DNA of 64,000 nt. Origin: CADEED01 sp043747835 (GTDB lineage: Bacteria > Pseudomonadota > Gammaproteobacteria > Steroidobacterales > Steroidobacteraceae). The first letter of the stretch is position 1, and every line of letters begins with the position of its first letter. Below, piece after piece: positions 45,163 to 53,445 of this stretch. The notes below the pieces were generated by a model. That model was not told the DNA's origin, made no database searches, and saw nothing but the letters and a program-made list of their open reading frames with translations. A program made the translations under genes and the position numbers. Location of the stretch: contig JAYTOK010000101.1 of assembly GCA_043747835.1 (NCBI GenBank), forward strand, positions 1-64,000, given 5' to 3'.

Positions 45163-46635
45163 ATGTCGGATGCTCAGGAATCCAAGCCTTCCGAACTCGC
45201 GCCCTGGGTGCGCGCGGACTTGCCGGAGCCGCCGCGGCCGCGCGGCCTCTCGTGGATCAGCGTCTGTGGGCCGGGAATCATCGTCCTCGGCGTATCCATC
45301 GGCAGCGGCGAATTCCTGCTAGGTCCCGCGACCTTCGTGAAGCATGGCTTCTCGTTGTTGTGGGTCACTCTCGCCGCCGTGTTCTTCCAGACGGTCTTCA
45401 ATACCGAGCTCATGCGCTACACGCTCGCGACCGGCGAGCCGATCGTCACGGGCTTCATGCGGACGCGTCCCGGAAAGACGTTCTGGGCCTGGTTCTACGC
45501 ATTCCTCTACTTCCTGCAGATCGGCTGGCCCGCATGGGCCGCGACAGCCGCAGGCGCGATCTTCTTCCTCGCCGTCGGTCGACTGGCGCACATTCCCGCG
45601 GAGAGCATGACTATCTACGCGATCGGCGTCGCAACGCTGCTCTCGTGCGTGTTCGTTCTACTGCTCGGCAAGCGCATCGCGCGCACGCTCGAGATCCTCA
45701 ACTGGGTTCTCGTCACCTGCATCATCGGCGGCTTCGCCGCGCTCGCCATCGCGTTCGCAGCTCCTGCGACGTGGGCGGCGGCCATCGTGGGATTCGCCGG
45801 ATACGACTTGCCGCGCGGCGCCTTCAACTTCCTGCCCGACGACGTCGACATCCTGCTGCTCGGCGCGCTCGTCGGGTATTCCGGCGGCGGCGGCGTGCTG
45901 AATCTGACCTTGTCGAACTGGGCGCGCGACAAGGGTTACGGCATGGGCAGCCGCGTCGGTCACATCGCGGGCGCGGTCGGCGGCGAGAAGACGCAACTCG
46001 CGGATACGGGATTCATTTTCGAGCCCGACGCGCCGAACCTCGCGCGTTGGCGCGGCTGGTGGCGCATCGTGCGCGTCGATCAGTGGGGGATATTTTTCGT
46101 CGGCGCGCTGCTCGGCATGATGCTGCCGTCGCTGCTCTACGTCACGTTCATCGAGAGCGGCACGAACATCATGGGCCCGTCGATCAGCGCCGTGCTCGCG
46201 AACAACATGAGCATGGCCGCGGCGCCGTGGCTCGGGCTCACGATCGCCGCGCTCGGCGTGTGGATTCTCTTCAAGACTCAGCTCGACGTCATCGAGGGAA
46301 TGACCCGCTCGATCACCGACATTCTGTGGACGGGGAGCGTGCGCGTGCGCGACTGGCGGGGCGGCGACGTGCGCGCCGTGTACTACATCGTGCTGTCGGT
46401 GATCGCGATCTGGGGCATCGTCGCGTCGATGTTCGTAGCTCCTGATCTGCTGCTGAAGATCGGCGCGAACATCGCAGGTGTCGTGTTCATCATCGCGTCG
46501 CTGCACGTGCTCTATGTGAACACGCGGCTGCTTCCCCCGGCGCTGCGGCCGCCGCTGTGGCGGCGAGCCGTTCTCGTTGCCATGGTCGGGTTCTATGGCT
46601 TCTTCGTCATCTTGGTGGCGAAGTCCTTCTTGTAG
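45163..46635 (+). CDS. Nramp-family divalent metal ion transporter-like protein
   Basis: 490 residues with about 11 membrane helices. After a soluble ~30-residue N-terminus, the first helix carries SWISVCGPGIIVLGVSIGSGEF, similar to the Nramp/MntH signature where the metal-binding Asp is usual; here the sequence is GVSIGSGE, so the usual DPGN motif is not present. This group is often annotated as Nramp-like but may transport something other than Mn2+/Fe2+. It follows the broken signal peptidase gene with 19 bases between them. Confidence 0.62.
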   Translation: MSDAQESKPSELAPWVRADLPEPPRPRGLSWISVCGPGIIVLGVSIGSGEFLLGPATFVKHGFSLLWVTLAAVFFQTVFNTELMRYTLATGEPIVTGFMRTRPGKTFWAWFYAFLYFLQIGWPAWAATAAGAIFFLAVGRLAHIPAESMTIYAIGVATLLSCVFVLLLGKRIARTLEILNWVLVTCIIGGFAALAIAFAAPATWAAAIVGFAGYDLPRGAFNFLPDDVDILLLGALVGYSGGGGVLNLTLSNWARDKGYGMGSRVGHIAGAVGGEKTQLADTGFIFEPDAPNLARWRGWWRIVRVDQWGIFFVGALLGMMLPSLLYVTFIESGTNIMGPSISAVLANNMSMAAAPWLGLTIAALGVWILFKTQLDVIEGMTRSITDILWTGSVRVRDWRGGDVRAVYYIVLSVIAIWGIVASMFVAPDLLLKIGANIAGVVFIIASLHVLYVNTRLLPPALRPPLWRRAVLVAMVGFYGFFVILVAKSFL

Positions 46636-46654
46636 CGTCCATATCGGTACTCGG

Positions 46655-46732
46655 TCATAAAGTATCGATAAACAATAAAAAACTATTGACTAGCGCGTTT
46701 CAAAGAATCATCCTTCGTCGCAAGGAGGACTC
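46655..46732 (+). promoter_or_regulatory. AT-rich promoter region of the DUF2975/HTH pair
   Basis: This is the most AT-rich stretch nearby (46655-46690), containing the palindrome TATCGATA (46667-46674), TTGACT at 46685-46690 and a strong CGCAAGGAGGACTC ribosome binding site before ATG 46733. The exact -10 is unclear. TATCGATA may be the operator for the HTH protein encoded next. Confidence 0.45.
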
Positions 46733-47314
46733 ATGAACGTTACAAAAAATCAGGTGCAGAGGGTGATGCGGGCGAGTGTCTGGGGACGCAGGATCAGCAC
46801 GGCGCTGATCGGGATGACGGTGGCCTCGCTCGTGGTGGTGCTGTTCGTCTTGATCACGGGCAAGCCACTTACCAACTTCAAATTCTCGATCAGCGCGTAC
46901 GTCTTCACGCAAGACAGCCTGACGAGGCTCCCGGTGAAGGTCTGGATCGTCTCGTTCTTTCTCATCGCCACTACGCTGGGGATAGGCTGGCTCTACCTGC
47001 TGCGCACGGTGTTCGCGAACCTCGCGCGCGGCGAGATCTTCTGCGAAGCGAATGTGCGCCATATCCGCAATATGGGACTGCTGATCATCGCGGGTGGGCT
47101 GCTCGTCTGGATCGCGCCGCTCGCGAACGCGACGATCTTCATGTTCGCCGGCCACGATGGCATCGAATCCCGGGCTACGCCTTTCATCCAGGATGGGCTC
47201 GGATCGTTTGCCTACGGCGGCTTGCTGATCTTCCTGTCGTGGATCATGGCGGTGGGGCTCGGCGTGCGCGAAGACGCCGAAAAATTGCGCCACGACGCAG
47301 AACTGGTCATCTGA
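46733..47314 (+). CDS. DUF2975-family membrane protein
   Basis: 193 residues with four membrane helices (about 18-40, 63-88, 110-135, 155-178). The layout, and the partner 3 bp downstream, match the widespread DUF2975 plus YozG-like HTH pairs. The ribosome binding site is strong. The role is unknown; such pairs are thought to be membrane-linked regulators that may titrate the small HTH protein. Confidence 0.82.
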   Translation: MNVTKNQVQRVMRASVWGRRISTALIGMTVASLVVVLFVLITGKPLTNFKFSISAYVFTQDSLTRLPVKVWIVSFFLIATTLGIGWLYLLRTVFANLARGEIFCEANVRHIRNMGLLIIAGGLLVWIAPLANATIFMFAGHDGIESRATPFIQDGLGSFAYGGLLIFLSWIMAVGLGVREDAEKLRHDAELVI

Positions 47315-47317
47315 GCC

Positions 47318-47551
47318 ATGGCCATCGTCGTCAACGTCGATGTGATGCTCGCGCGCCGCAAGATGCGCCTCAACGAGCTCGCCGAGAAAGTCGGGATCAC
47401 GCCGCAGAACCTCTCGGTGCTCAAGACCGGAAAGGCCCGCGCGATCCGGTTCAGCACTCTCGAGAAGCTATGCGAGGTGCTGGAGTGCCAGCCGGGGGAT
47501 ATCTTCGCGTTCGAAGGCGCGGCGGAGTCCGGGAAAGACTCGGCCGCTTAA
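47318..47551 (+). CDS. YozG/XRE-family small HTH regulator
   Basis: 77 residues. NVDVMLARRKMRLNELAEKV and GITPQNLSVLKTGKARAIRFST form a Cro/CI-type helix-turn-helix; RFSTLEKLCEVLECQPGDIF is the classic end of the YozG group. It is separated by 3 bp from the DUF2975 gene and certainly cotranscribed. It probably represses the operon by binding the palindrome upstream. Its stop overlaps the convergent O-methyltransferase stop by 4 bases. Confidence 0.86.
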   Translation: MAIVVNVDVMLARRKMRLNELAEKVGITPQNLSVLKTGKARAIRFSTLEKLCEVLECQPGDIFAFEGAAESGKDSAA

Positions 47552-48168
47552 CGCTTGCGCGAGATCTCGATGCCGTTGCCGACGTCGAGCAGCACCGAGT
47601 CCATGTCCCCGGCCGCGCGCACGCGCTTGCGATATGCCTCGGCCTGCGGCCGCACGGACTCAGGTAAAAGCATGTTGTCGGCGCAGATGACTCCGCCCGG
47701 CGCGAGCTTCGGGTGCACGAGTTCGAAGCAGGGCACGTACAGATCCTTCCACACGTCGAGCAGCACGAAGTCGAACGGCCCCGGCAGCGTCTTCAGCGAT
47801 TCGAGGCAGTCGCCCATGTGGAATTCGACGCGGCTCGAGAGGCCCGCGCGCGTCAGCGCCTGGCGCGCGTGTTCGATCTTGAAGTCCTTGAGCTCGAGCG
47901 ACACCACCTTGCCGCCCGTCGCGCGCGCGGCGGCGCCGAGCCAGACCGTCGAATAACCGTACGACGAGCCGAGCTCGAGGATGCGGCGCGATTGGGCGCC
48001 GGTGGCAAGTAGATAGAGAAGCATGCCCGCTTCGCGTCCGACCGACAGCAGCAGATCGTCGAGATCGGTGCCGGGCGCGCCCGGCGTCATGGTCCGGCGT
48101 TGTTCGTCCTCCGCGCGGCGTTCGAAATCGGCAAGGACGCGTTCGATGACGGGGTCGAGGAGTGCCAT
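47548..48168 (-). CDS. SAM-dependent O-methyltransferase
   Basis: 206 residues, no signal peptide. The SAM-binding motif I is SRRILELGSSYGYSTVWLGAA, followed by VVSLELKDFKIEHARQALTRAGL and FDFVLLDVWKDLYVPCFELVHPKLAPGG. This is the class I catechol/caffeoyl-CoA-type O-methyltransferase fold (family 3). Metal-binding Asp residues are in plausible places (LLDVWKD, CADN). The substrate is unknown. It stands alone on the minus strand. Confidence 0.84.
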   Translation of the reverse strand: MALLDPVIERVLADFERRAEDEQRRTMTPGAPGTDLDDLLLSVGREAGMLLYLLATGAQSRRILELGSSYGYSTVWLGAAARATGGKVVSLELKDFKIEHARQALTRAGLSSRVEFHMGDCLESLKTLPGPFDFVLLDVWKDLYVPCFELVHPKLAPGGVICADNMLLPESVRPQAEAYRKRVRAAGDMDSVLLDVGNGIEISRKR

Positions 48169-48525
48169 TCAGGATCTTTCCGCTCGGTTGAGCTTGTTGT
48201 TCGTCGGGACGGCGCAGTCGCGCTCGCGGCCGGAATACTGCCCGCTCGTAGCGGCGTTGGCGAGCGCCTTCAGGGTTTGTAGCTGCAACGATGACGGCAT
48301 TGACGGCTCCAGTTTTGCTAGGGCAGGAGCGTCCGTTGCTCACCCCTGATCCTCTGTTGCGTGTCCGTAAATGCTGACGCGTGCCGCCGGCCGCCGATTT
48401 GACGGAACGTTGCGCCCGGGGTCGTTCGCCCGCACTATCCCGCCCCGGCGATGCATCGCGAGAAGGGGGGTGCCGGCATCGCCGCCCGGCGCGCGCCGCC
48501 GGCCGCCATCACAGGAGATTTGCGC
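48169..48525. other. 357-bp divergent intergenic region
   Basis: No gene supported. It separates the O-methyltransferase (minus) from the sugar dehydrogenase (plus), with the latter's ribosome binding site ACAGGAGATTT at 48511-48521. The sequence is GC-rich and shows no clear palindrome or promoter hexamer. Confidence 0.4.
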
Positions 48526-49773
48526 ATGCGAACGAAGTATTTCGCTCGGGTAGTTAGTATGGCCGGCGTCATGGGCGTCGCCGCCGGAACCGCCGTCGCC
48601 GCCACCGCGCCGTCCGTGGACGGCCTGACGCTGCCGGCCGGTTTCACGGCCACGGTGGTTCACGAAGGCGCTGGCGCGGGCCGGCACCTCGCCATTCGCG
48701 ACAACGGCGACCTGTACCTCGCGAGCCGCAATGGCCTGGTCGCGCTGCGCGACAAGAACGGCGACTTCACGGCCGATGAGGTCACGCCCTTTGGCGACGT
48801 CAAAGGAACGGAAGTCCGGATCTTCGAGGGCTACCTCTACGCCTCCGACAACGTCGGCGTGTACCGTTACAAACTCGATCCGGACGGACTCGTGCCCAAC
48901 GGCGCAAAGGAAACCGTGGTTTCGGAGTTCCCGCCGGAGCGCCAACACGCCGACAAGACATTCGCGCTGGATGAGAAGGGTACGCTCTACGTGAACGTCG
49001 GTGCGCCGTCGAACTCCTGCCAGCAGAAGGACCGGGAGGCAGGTTCGCTGGGCCGCAACCCGTGCCCGATCCTCGAGAATTACGGCGGCGTCTGGGTGTT
49101 CGACGGAAAGAAACTCGGGCAGAAGCCGGCCGACGGTCGTCGCTTCGCGACCGGCATGCGCAATGCCGTCGCGCTCGAATGGAACTCCGGGCAGAAGGCG
49201 CTGTACTCGGCGATCCACGGCCGCGATGGTCTCGACACCCTGTTTCCCGCGCTCTACGACGCGGTCGACAACGCGACGCGCACCGCGGAGGAATTCCACC
49301 AGATCGTCGACGGCGGCGACTACGGCTGGCCGTACGCATTCTGGGATCTGAAGCTGAACGCCCGGATCGTCGCGCCGGAGTATGGCGGCGACTCGAAGAA
49401 GACTGCGGAGAAGGGGAAGTACTCCGACCCGCTCGTTGCCTTCCCCGCGCACTGGGCGCCGAACGATCTCGTGTTCAATTCCGGCAGGAGCTTCCCGAAG
49501 AAATATCGCGATGGCGCGTTCATCGCGTTCCACGGCAGCTGGAATCGCGCGCCGGAGCCGCAGGCCGGCTACAAGGTCGTCTTTCAGCCGCTGAAGGACG
49601 GCAAGCCTTCGGGCAAGTACGAAGTGTTCGCCGACGGCTTCGCCGGCGAGCTCGCTGACAACAATCCGCGCAATGCGCGTTACCGCCCGGTCGGTCTCGC
49701 GGTACATCCGGATGGATCGCTGTATGTCGTCGACTCGCAGAAAGGTCGCATCTGGCGCATCGCGCCGAAGTAG
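48526..49773 (+). CDS. Exported PQQ-dependent sugar dehydrogenase-like beta-propeller protein
   Basis: 415 residues from ATG 48526; CAGGAG supports this start. The signal peptide ends near TAVAATA. The mature chain is a glucose/sorbosone dehydrogenase-type six-bladed propeller: GRHLAIRDNGDLYLASRNGL, TGMRNAVALEW (motif with Arg/Asn), GGDYGWPYAFWD and PVGLAVHPDGSLYVVDS. Enzymes of this group use PQQ to oxidise aldoses in the periplasm. The next gene, 4 bases on, encodes a lipoprotein cytochrome c, a likely electron acceptor. No PQQ biosynthesis genes are in the window, so cofactor supply is not shown. Confidence 0.83.
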   Translation: MRTKYFARVVSMAGVMGVAAGTAVAATAPSVDGLTLPAGFTATVVHEGAGAGRHLAIRDNGDLYLASRNGLVALRDKNGDFTADEVTPFGDVKGTEVRIFEGYLYASDNVGVYRYKLDPDGLVPNGAKETVVSEFPPERQHADKTFALDEKGTLYVNVGAPSNSCQQKDREAGSLGRNPCPILENYGGVWVFDGKKLGQKPADGRRFATGMRNAVALEWNSGQKALYSAIHGRDGLDTLFPALYDAVDNATRTAEEFHQIVDGGDYGWPYAFWDLKLNARIVAPEYGGDSKKTAEKGKYSDPLVAFPAHWAPNDLVFNSGRSFPKKYRDGAFIAFHGSWNRAPEPQAGYKVVFQPLKDGKPSGKYEVFADGFAGELADNNPRNARYRPVGLAVHPDGSLYVVDSQKGRIWRIAPK

Positions 49774-49777
49774 ACGA

Positions 49778-50218
49778 ATGAACGTTCGTTCGATCGTGGT
49801 CGTCGCGGGTGCAATGCTCGCGACGGCCTGCGTCGCCTCAGATCAGGCGTCCGATATGGCGCCCGTGGCTAACAACGTCGCGGAAGACGTGGGCAAAGCG
49901 CTGTACGGCAAGCACTGCCTGACCTGCCATCAGGCCGATGGGTACGGCGTGCCCAACCTGCAGCCCGCGATCGTCGGCGGCACCTGGGTCGGCGGCGATC
50001 CACGCGCGCTCGCGATGTTCGTGCTGACGGGTGGGTTCGATTCCGCCTCGCGCAAGGACGGCGAGAGCCACAACGTGATGCCGGCGTTCGCGCGGTTGTC
50101 CGACGAGGACCTCGCCGGAATCCTCACCTTCATCCGCCGGAAATTCGGGATGGGAGCGTCGCCGGTGAACAGGGCCGATGTCGCGGAAGCCCGGACGAAC
50201 TTGCCGCAGCCCCAATAG
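49778..50218 (+). CDS. Class I cytochrome c lipoprotein
   Basis: 146 residues from ATG 49778, 4 bp after the dehydrogenase stop. MNVRSIVVVAGAMLATAC ends in a lipobox (LATAC), so it is probably anchored in a membrane. CLTCH (Cys47) binds heme c, and an axial Met is likely in NVMPAF. It is a small monohaem cytochrome of the alcohol/sugar-dehydrogenase subunit kind and should take electrons from the dehydrogenase encoded before it. Confidence 0.88.
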   Translation: MNVRSIVVVAGAMLATACVASDQASDMAPVANNVAEDVGKALYGKHCLTCHQADGYGVPNLQPAIVGGTWVGGDPRALAMFVLTGGFDSASRKDGESHNVMPAFARLSDEDLAGILTFIRRKFGMGASPVNRADVAEARTNLPQPQ

Positions 50219-50244
50219 GGCTCACGGAAGAATCACGCCGCGCA

Positions 50245-51006
50245 TCACTTCACGCGATACAGATGCACGTAGCGGTCTGTCTTGCCCTTCACCGCGGGAT
50301 CGAAAACCATCTTGTCGAGCTGGTCCGCCGGATTGCGCAGGCCGTCATACGATTTCTCGAACACGAAACCGCGCGACGTGAGGCTCTGCTTCGCGAAGTC
50401 CTCGTTGAGGCGATGCCACTTTCCCGCGCCTTCCTTGCCGGTGCCCTTGGGCGCGTTGTGATCGACGATCAGCAGCTTGCCGCCCGGCTTCAGCGCGCGC
50501 TTCAGCGAGTCGATGAATCCGGTCGCGTTGATCGCCGGCCAGCCTTCCTTCTCGTCGAGCCAGTACACGTCGTGGTACGACATCACAATGATCGCTAGAT
50601 CGGCGCTCTTCGGCGGCAGATCCATCCAGCTCGCTTCGACGAGGCGGCGCTCGACGTTCGGCAGCCGGCCTTCGGGGTAACGCTTCTTGACGTCCTCGCG
50701 CGCGTACTGCGCATACGGAACGTTGTTCACGGCGATCACTTTGCCCGTGCTCCCCACGATGCCGGCTAACAACTCGGCGTAGTACCCGCCACCCGAGAAC
50801 ATGTCGACGACGGTCATGCCCGGCTTCACGCCCGCAAAGCCAAGCACTTCCGCCGGCTTCTCGCGCGTATCGCGCTCGCGATCGGCGTCGGTGCGCTCCG
50901 TATTCGCGATCGCCGCGTCGATGGGGCCGGGATCCGCGGCGAACGCGGGAGCACCGAGAAGCAGCAGTGAACCGAGAGCGAGCGTCGCGAGGGGCTTGGT
51001 TTTCAT
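50245..51006 (-). CDS. Exported class I methyltransferase-like protein
   Basis: 253 residues; AAGGAGATTTTC precedes the ATG. A signal peptide (KPLATLALGSLLLLGAPAFA) is followed by a SAM-methyltransferase core: GMTVVDMFSGGGYYAELLAG (motif I), then LAIIVMSYHDVYWL and GGKLLIVDHNAPKGTG. Export of a SAM-fold protein is unusual, since SAM is cytoplasmic, but this group with signal peptides is recurrent in Proteobacteria. The function is not established. It is convergent with the cytochrome gene and divergent from the TPR gene. Confidence 0.8.
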   Translation of the reverse strand: MKTKPLATLALGSLLLLGAPAFAADPGPIDAAIANTERTDADRERDTREKPAEVLGFAGVKPGMTVVDMFSGGGYYAELLAGIVGSTGKVIAVNNVPYAQYAREDVKKRYPEGRLPNVERRLVEASWMDLPPKSADLAIIVMSYHDVYWLDEKEGWPAINATGFIDSLKRALKPGGKLLIVDHNAPKGTGKEGAGKWHRLNEDFAKQSLTSRGFVFEKSYDGLRNPADQLDKMVFDPAVKGKTDRYVHLYRVK

Positions 51007-51114
51007 GAAAATCTCCTTGAGCGCATTATGCGCGGCGCCACCAAAATCCAGGAACCCTTTCCACCGTCCCGGCTACTCATCCTGGCGTAACCGCCTCGCC
51101 GCAGGGAGACACCC

Positions 51115-51804
51115 ATGAAAACTTCGAAGCCATTTCTCGCGATTCCGCTTCTGCTAGCCGCCTGGTCCGCATTCGGGGCGGGCGGCGGCAGCATGCCGTC
51201 CGGTGGCAACACCGAATTCCGTCCGAAGGAGCCGCCGCGTCCCGAAGAACAGGCGCGCACCACGTACAACGCCGGCGTGCGTGCCGTCGAGAAGGCCGAT
51301 GAGCTGAGCGCTGATGCGACGCGGCAAGCAGATCCTCGCAAGCAACAGAAGGCGAGCGACAAGGCGCGCAACGGCTATGCCTCGGCGCTCAAGAAGTTCA
51401 CGCGCGCGACGGAGTTGCATCCCGTCATGCACGAAGCGTGGAACTACGTGGGCTACACGCAGCGCAAGCTCGGCAACTACGCCGCCGCGCTCGCCGCTTA
51501 CGAACGCGCGCTGACGTTGAAGCCTGGATACGCGGAGGCGATCGAGTATCGCGGCCATGCGTATCTCGGCCTCAATCGCCTCGTCGAAGCGAAAGAGGCT
51601 TACCTCACGCTCTACTCCGGCAACCGCGCTCTCGCGGACCAGCTGCTCATCGCGATGCGCGAGTGGATAGGTGCGCGGCGCGGCGCGGCCGGCGTCGATC
51701 CGGTCGTGCTCGATGCGTTCGCGTCCTGGGTCGACGAGCGCGGCACGATCGCGCGTCAGACCGCGGGTCTCACCCGCGCGGGCGCACGCGCTGGATGGCG
51801 CTGA
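51115..51804 (+). CDS. Exported TPR protein
   Basis: 229 residues; GGGAGACACCC precedes the ATG. The signal peptide is followed by a Pro/Glu-rich segment, then tetratricopeptide repeats at about 80-155 (ALKKFTRATELHPVMHEAWN, LGNYAAALAAYERALTLKPG, YRGHAYLGLNRLVEAKEAY). It ends 11 bp after or close to the next gene's start at 51815, so the two are cotranscribed. TPR proteins bind partners; here the di-haem protein is an obvious candidate. Confidence 0.82.
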   Translation: MKTSKPFLAIPLLLAAWSAFGAGGGSMPSGGNTEFRPKEPPRPEEQARTTYNAGVRAVEKADELSADATRQADPRKQQKASDKARNGYASALKKFTRATELHPVMHEAWNYVGYTQRKLGNYAAALAAYERALTLKPGYAEAIEYRGHAYLGLNRLVEAKEAYLTLYSGNRALADQLLIAMREWIGARRGAAGVDPVVLDAFASWVDERGTIARQTAGLTRAGARAGWR

Positions 51805-51814
51805 ATCGCCGGCG

Positions 51815-52807
51815 ATGAGGCGCGCGTCCGGATCGCGGCGACCGTGGGTCGCTCTCGCGGCCATGGCTGTCGCGGCAATGGGGCTGGCGACGCTCGCGCG
51901 CGCCGATGGTTACGAGTGGCGCCTGCCGCGCGGATTTCCGGAGCCCGCGGTGCCGGCCGACAATCCGATGACCGCGGAGAAAGTTGCGCTCGGCGCGCGG
52001 CTGTTTTCGGACGCGCGGTTGTCGGCGAGCGGCCGACACTCCTGCGAGAGTTGTCACTCGCCGGGCCGCGCATTCACCGACGGGCTCCCGCGCTCGCGCG
52101 GCGACGCGGGCGACACGCTGCCGCTCAATGCGCCGACTCTCCTCAATGTGGCATACAACCCGTCGCTGGGTTGGAACGACCCGGCGGTGCGCACGCTCGA
52201 GGAGCAGATGGCGGGACCACTGTTCAACGAGCACCCGCGCGAGCTCGGGCTCGAGGGGCGGGAAGCCGCGGTCGAAAGCGCGCTCGCGGAGGACGCCGCG
52301 ATGGCGTCCGGTTTCGCGGCGGCGTTTCCCGGTGAGGATCGGCCCGTGACGCTCGGCAATGTCGTGCGCGCGATTGCGGCGTATGAGCGCACATTGATCT
52401 CCGGCGACTCGCCGTTCGACCGCTATGTCTTCGGCGGCGACAGTGCCGCGCTCAGCGCCGCGCAGAAACGTGGTCTGGAACTCTTCTCGGGGCGCGCCGG
52501 GTGCGCGGCTTGCCACGGCGGCATCAACTTCGCGGGACCCTGGGTGGATCGCGAAGCGCCCGATGCGGAGCCCGCGTTCGCCGACGCGGGCACGGGCGTG
52601 ACGGTGCGAGTGCCCACGCTGCGCAACGTCGCGCTCACCGGACCCTACCTGCACGACGGCCGCGTGGAGACGCTCGACGACGTGCTCGCGCGCTACGAGG
52701 AGCTCGCCCACGAGTCGCCGGATCCGCGACTCGCGCGTCCTGCACTAACTACCGATGAGCGCAATTCCTTACGGGTATTCCTCGACTCCCTGACGGACGC
52801 GCCCTAG
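51815..52807 (+). CDS. MauG/cytochrome c peroxidase-type di-haem protein
   Basis: 330 residues from ATG 51815; a longer in-frame start overlaps the TPR gene and lacks a signal peptide. After the signal peptide (WVALAAMAVAAMGLATLARA), CESCH (Cys77) and CAACH (Cys230) bind two c-type haems. GRAFTDG, LNAPTLLN and GPYLHDGRVETLDDVL are typical of the MauG/CCP fold. The group includes peroxidases and enzymes that modify partner proteins; no partner substrate protein such as MbnP is present. Periplasmic. It is followed 20 bp later by the DOMON-like gene. Confidence 0.87.
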   Translation: MRRASGSRRPWVALAAMAVAAMGLATLARADGYEWRLPRGFPEPAVPADNPMTAEKVALGARLFSDARLSASGRHSCESCHSPGRAFTDGLPRSRGDAGDTLPLNAPTLLNVAYNPSLGWNDPAVRTLEEQMAGPLFNEHPRELGLEGREAAVESALAEDAAMASGFAAAFPGEDRPVTLGNVVRAIAAYERTLISGDSPFDRYVFGGDSAALSAAQKRGLELFSGRAGCAACHGGINFAGPWVDREAPDAEPAFADAGTGVTVRVPTLRNVALTGPYLHDGRVETLDDVLARYEELAHESPDPRLARPALTTDERNSLRVFLDSLTDAP

Positions 52808-52826
52808 CGTATGCTCCGCGCCCAAG

Positions 52827-53387
52827 ATGACAGTGGATTTCACGGGCGGCCCCCGATACCTGAAGCCGCATCCTTCGTCCGCGGCCAGTCCCGTCACGGA
52901 GCTTGCAGTTACGATCACTCGGCAGTCGCCCGCTCAGCTCGCGCTCGACTACCGCCTCGTCGGCAATCTCTCGCTGCTGCGGATGCCTGAGCCGCGGCCG
53001 CCCGTCCGAGCGGACGGCCTTTGGCGGCACAGCTGCTTCGAAGCCTTCATCGGGCACATGCCGGCGACGCACTACTGGGAATACAACTTCTCGCCGTCTG
53101 GCGCGTGGGCGGCTTACCACTTCACCGCGTATCGCGAGGGAATGGCGCCGCTCCTGAAAGGATCGCCGCCCGTCACGCGCGCCCACATCGGACGCGACGG
53201 CTTCGAGTTTTCGGTGTTGCTCGATCTCGGCTGGCTCGCGCGATCGCCGGACTCCGTCGGGCTGCGGCTCGGAATCTCCGCGGTCATCGAGGACCGGGAT
53301 CGTGTGTTGTCTTATTGGGCGCTCGAACACCCGAGCGAGAAACCCGACTTCCACCACCCCGGGGGTCTGGTGGTCGCGCTCGACTGA
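52827..53387 (+). CDS. DOMON-like domain protein
   Basis: 186 residues, no signal peptide seen. The conserved core has LWRHSCFEAFIGHMPATHYWEYNFSPSGAWAAYHF and ends near DFHHPGGLVVALD, which match the DOMON-like family of one-domain beta-sandwich proteins often placed beside DUF1343 genes. DOMON domains bind haem or sugars. It lies 58 bp before the NamZ-like gene on the same strand. Confidence 0.78.
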   Translation: MTVDFTGGPRYLKPHPSSAASPVTELAVTITRQSPAQLALDYRLVGNLSLLRMPEPRPPVRADGLWRHSCFEAFIGHMPATHYWEYNFSPSGAWAAYHFTAYREGMAPLLKGSPPVTRAHIGRDGFEFSVLLDLGWLARSPDSVGLRLGISAVIEDRDRVLSYWALEHPSEKPDFHHPGGLVVALD

Positions 53388-53445
53388 GCGGTGTTACCTT
53401 TCGCTGCCCCGACCCCGGGGGTCGACAAGGGCGCGAGGTCACAGA

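Noticed and set aside
45163..46635. Naming this gene mntH
   Set aside because: The characteristic Nramp DPGN motif in helix 1 is not present, so a specific Mn2+/Fe2+ transporter name is not justified.
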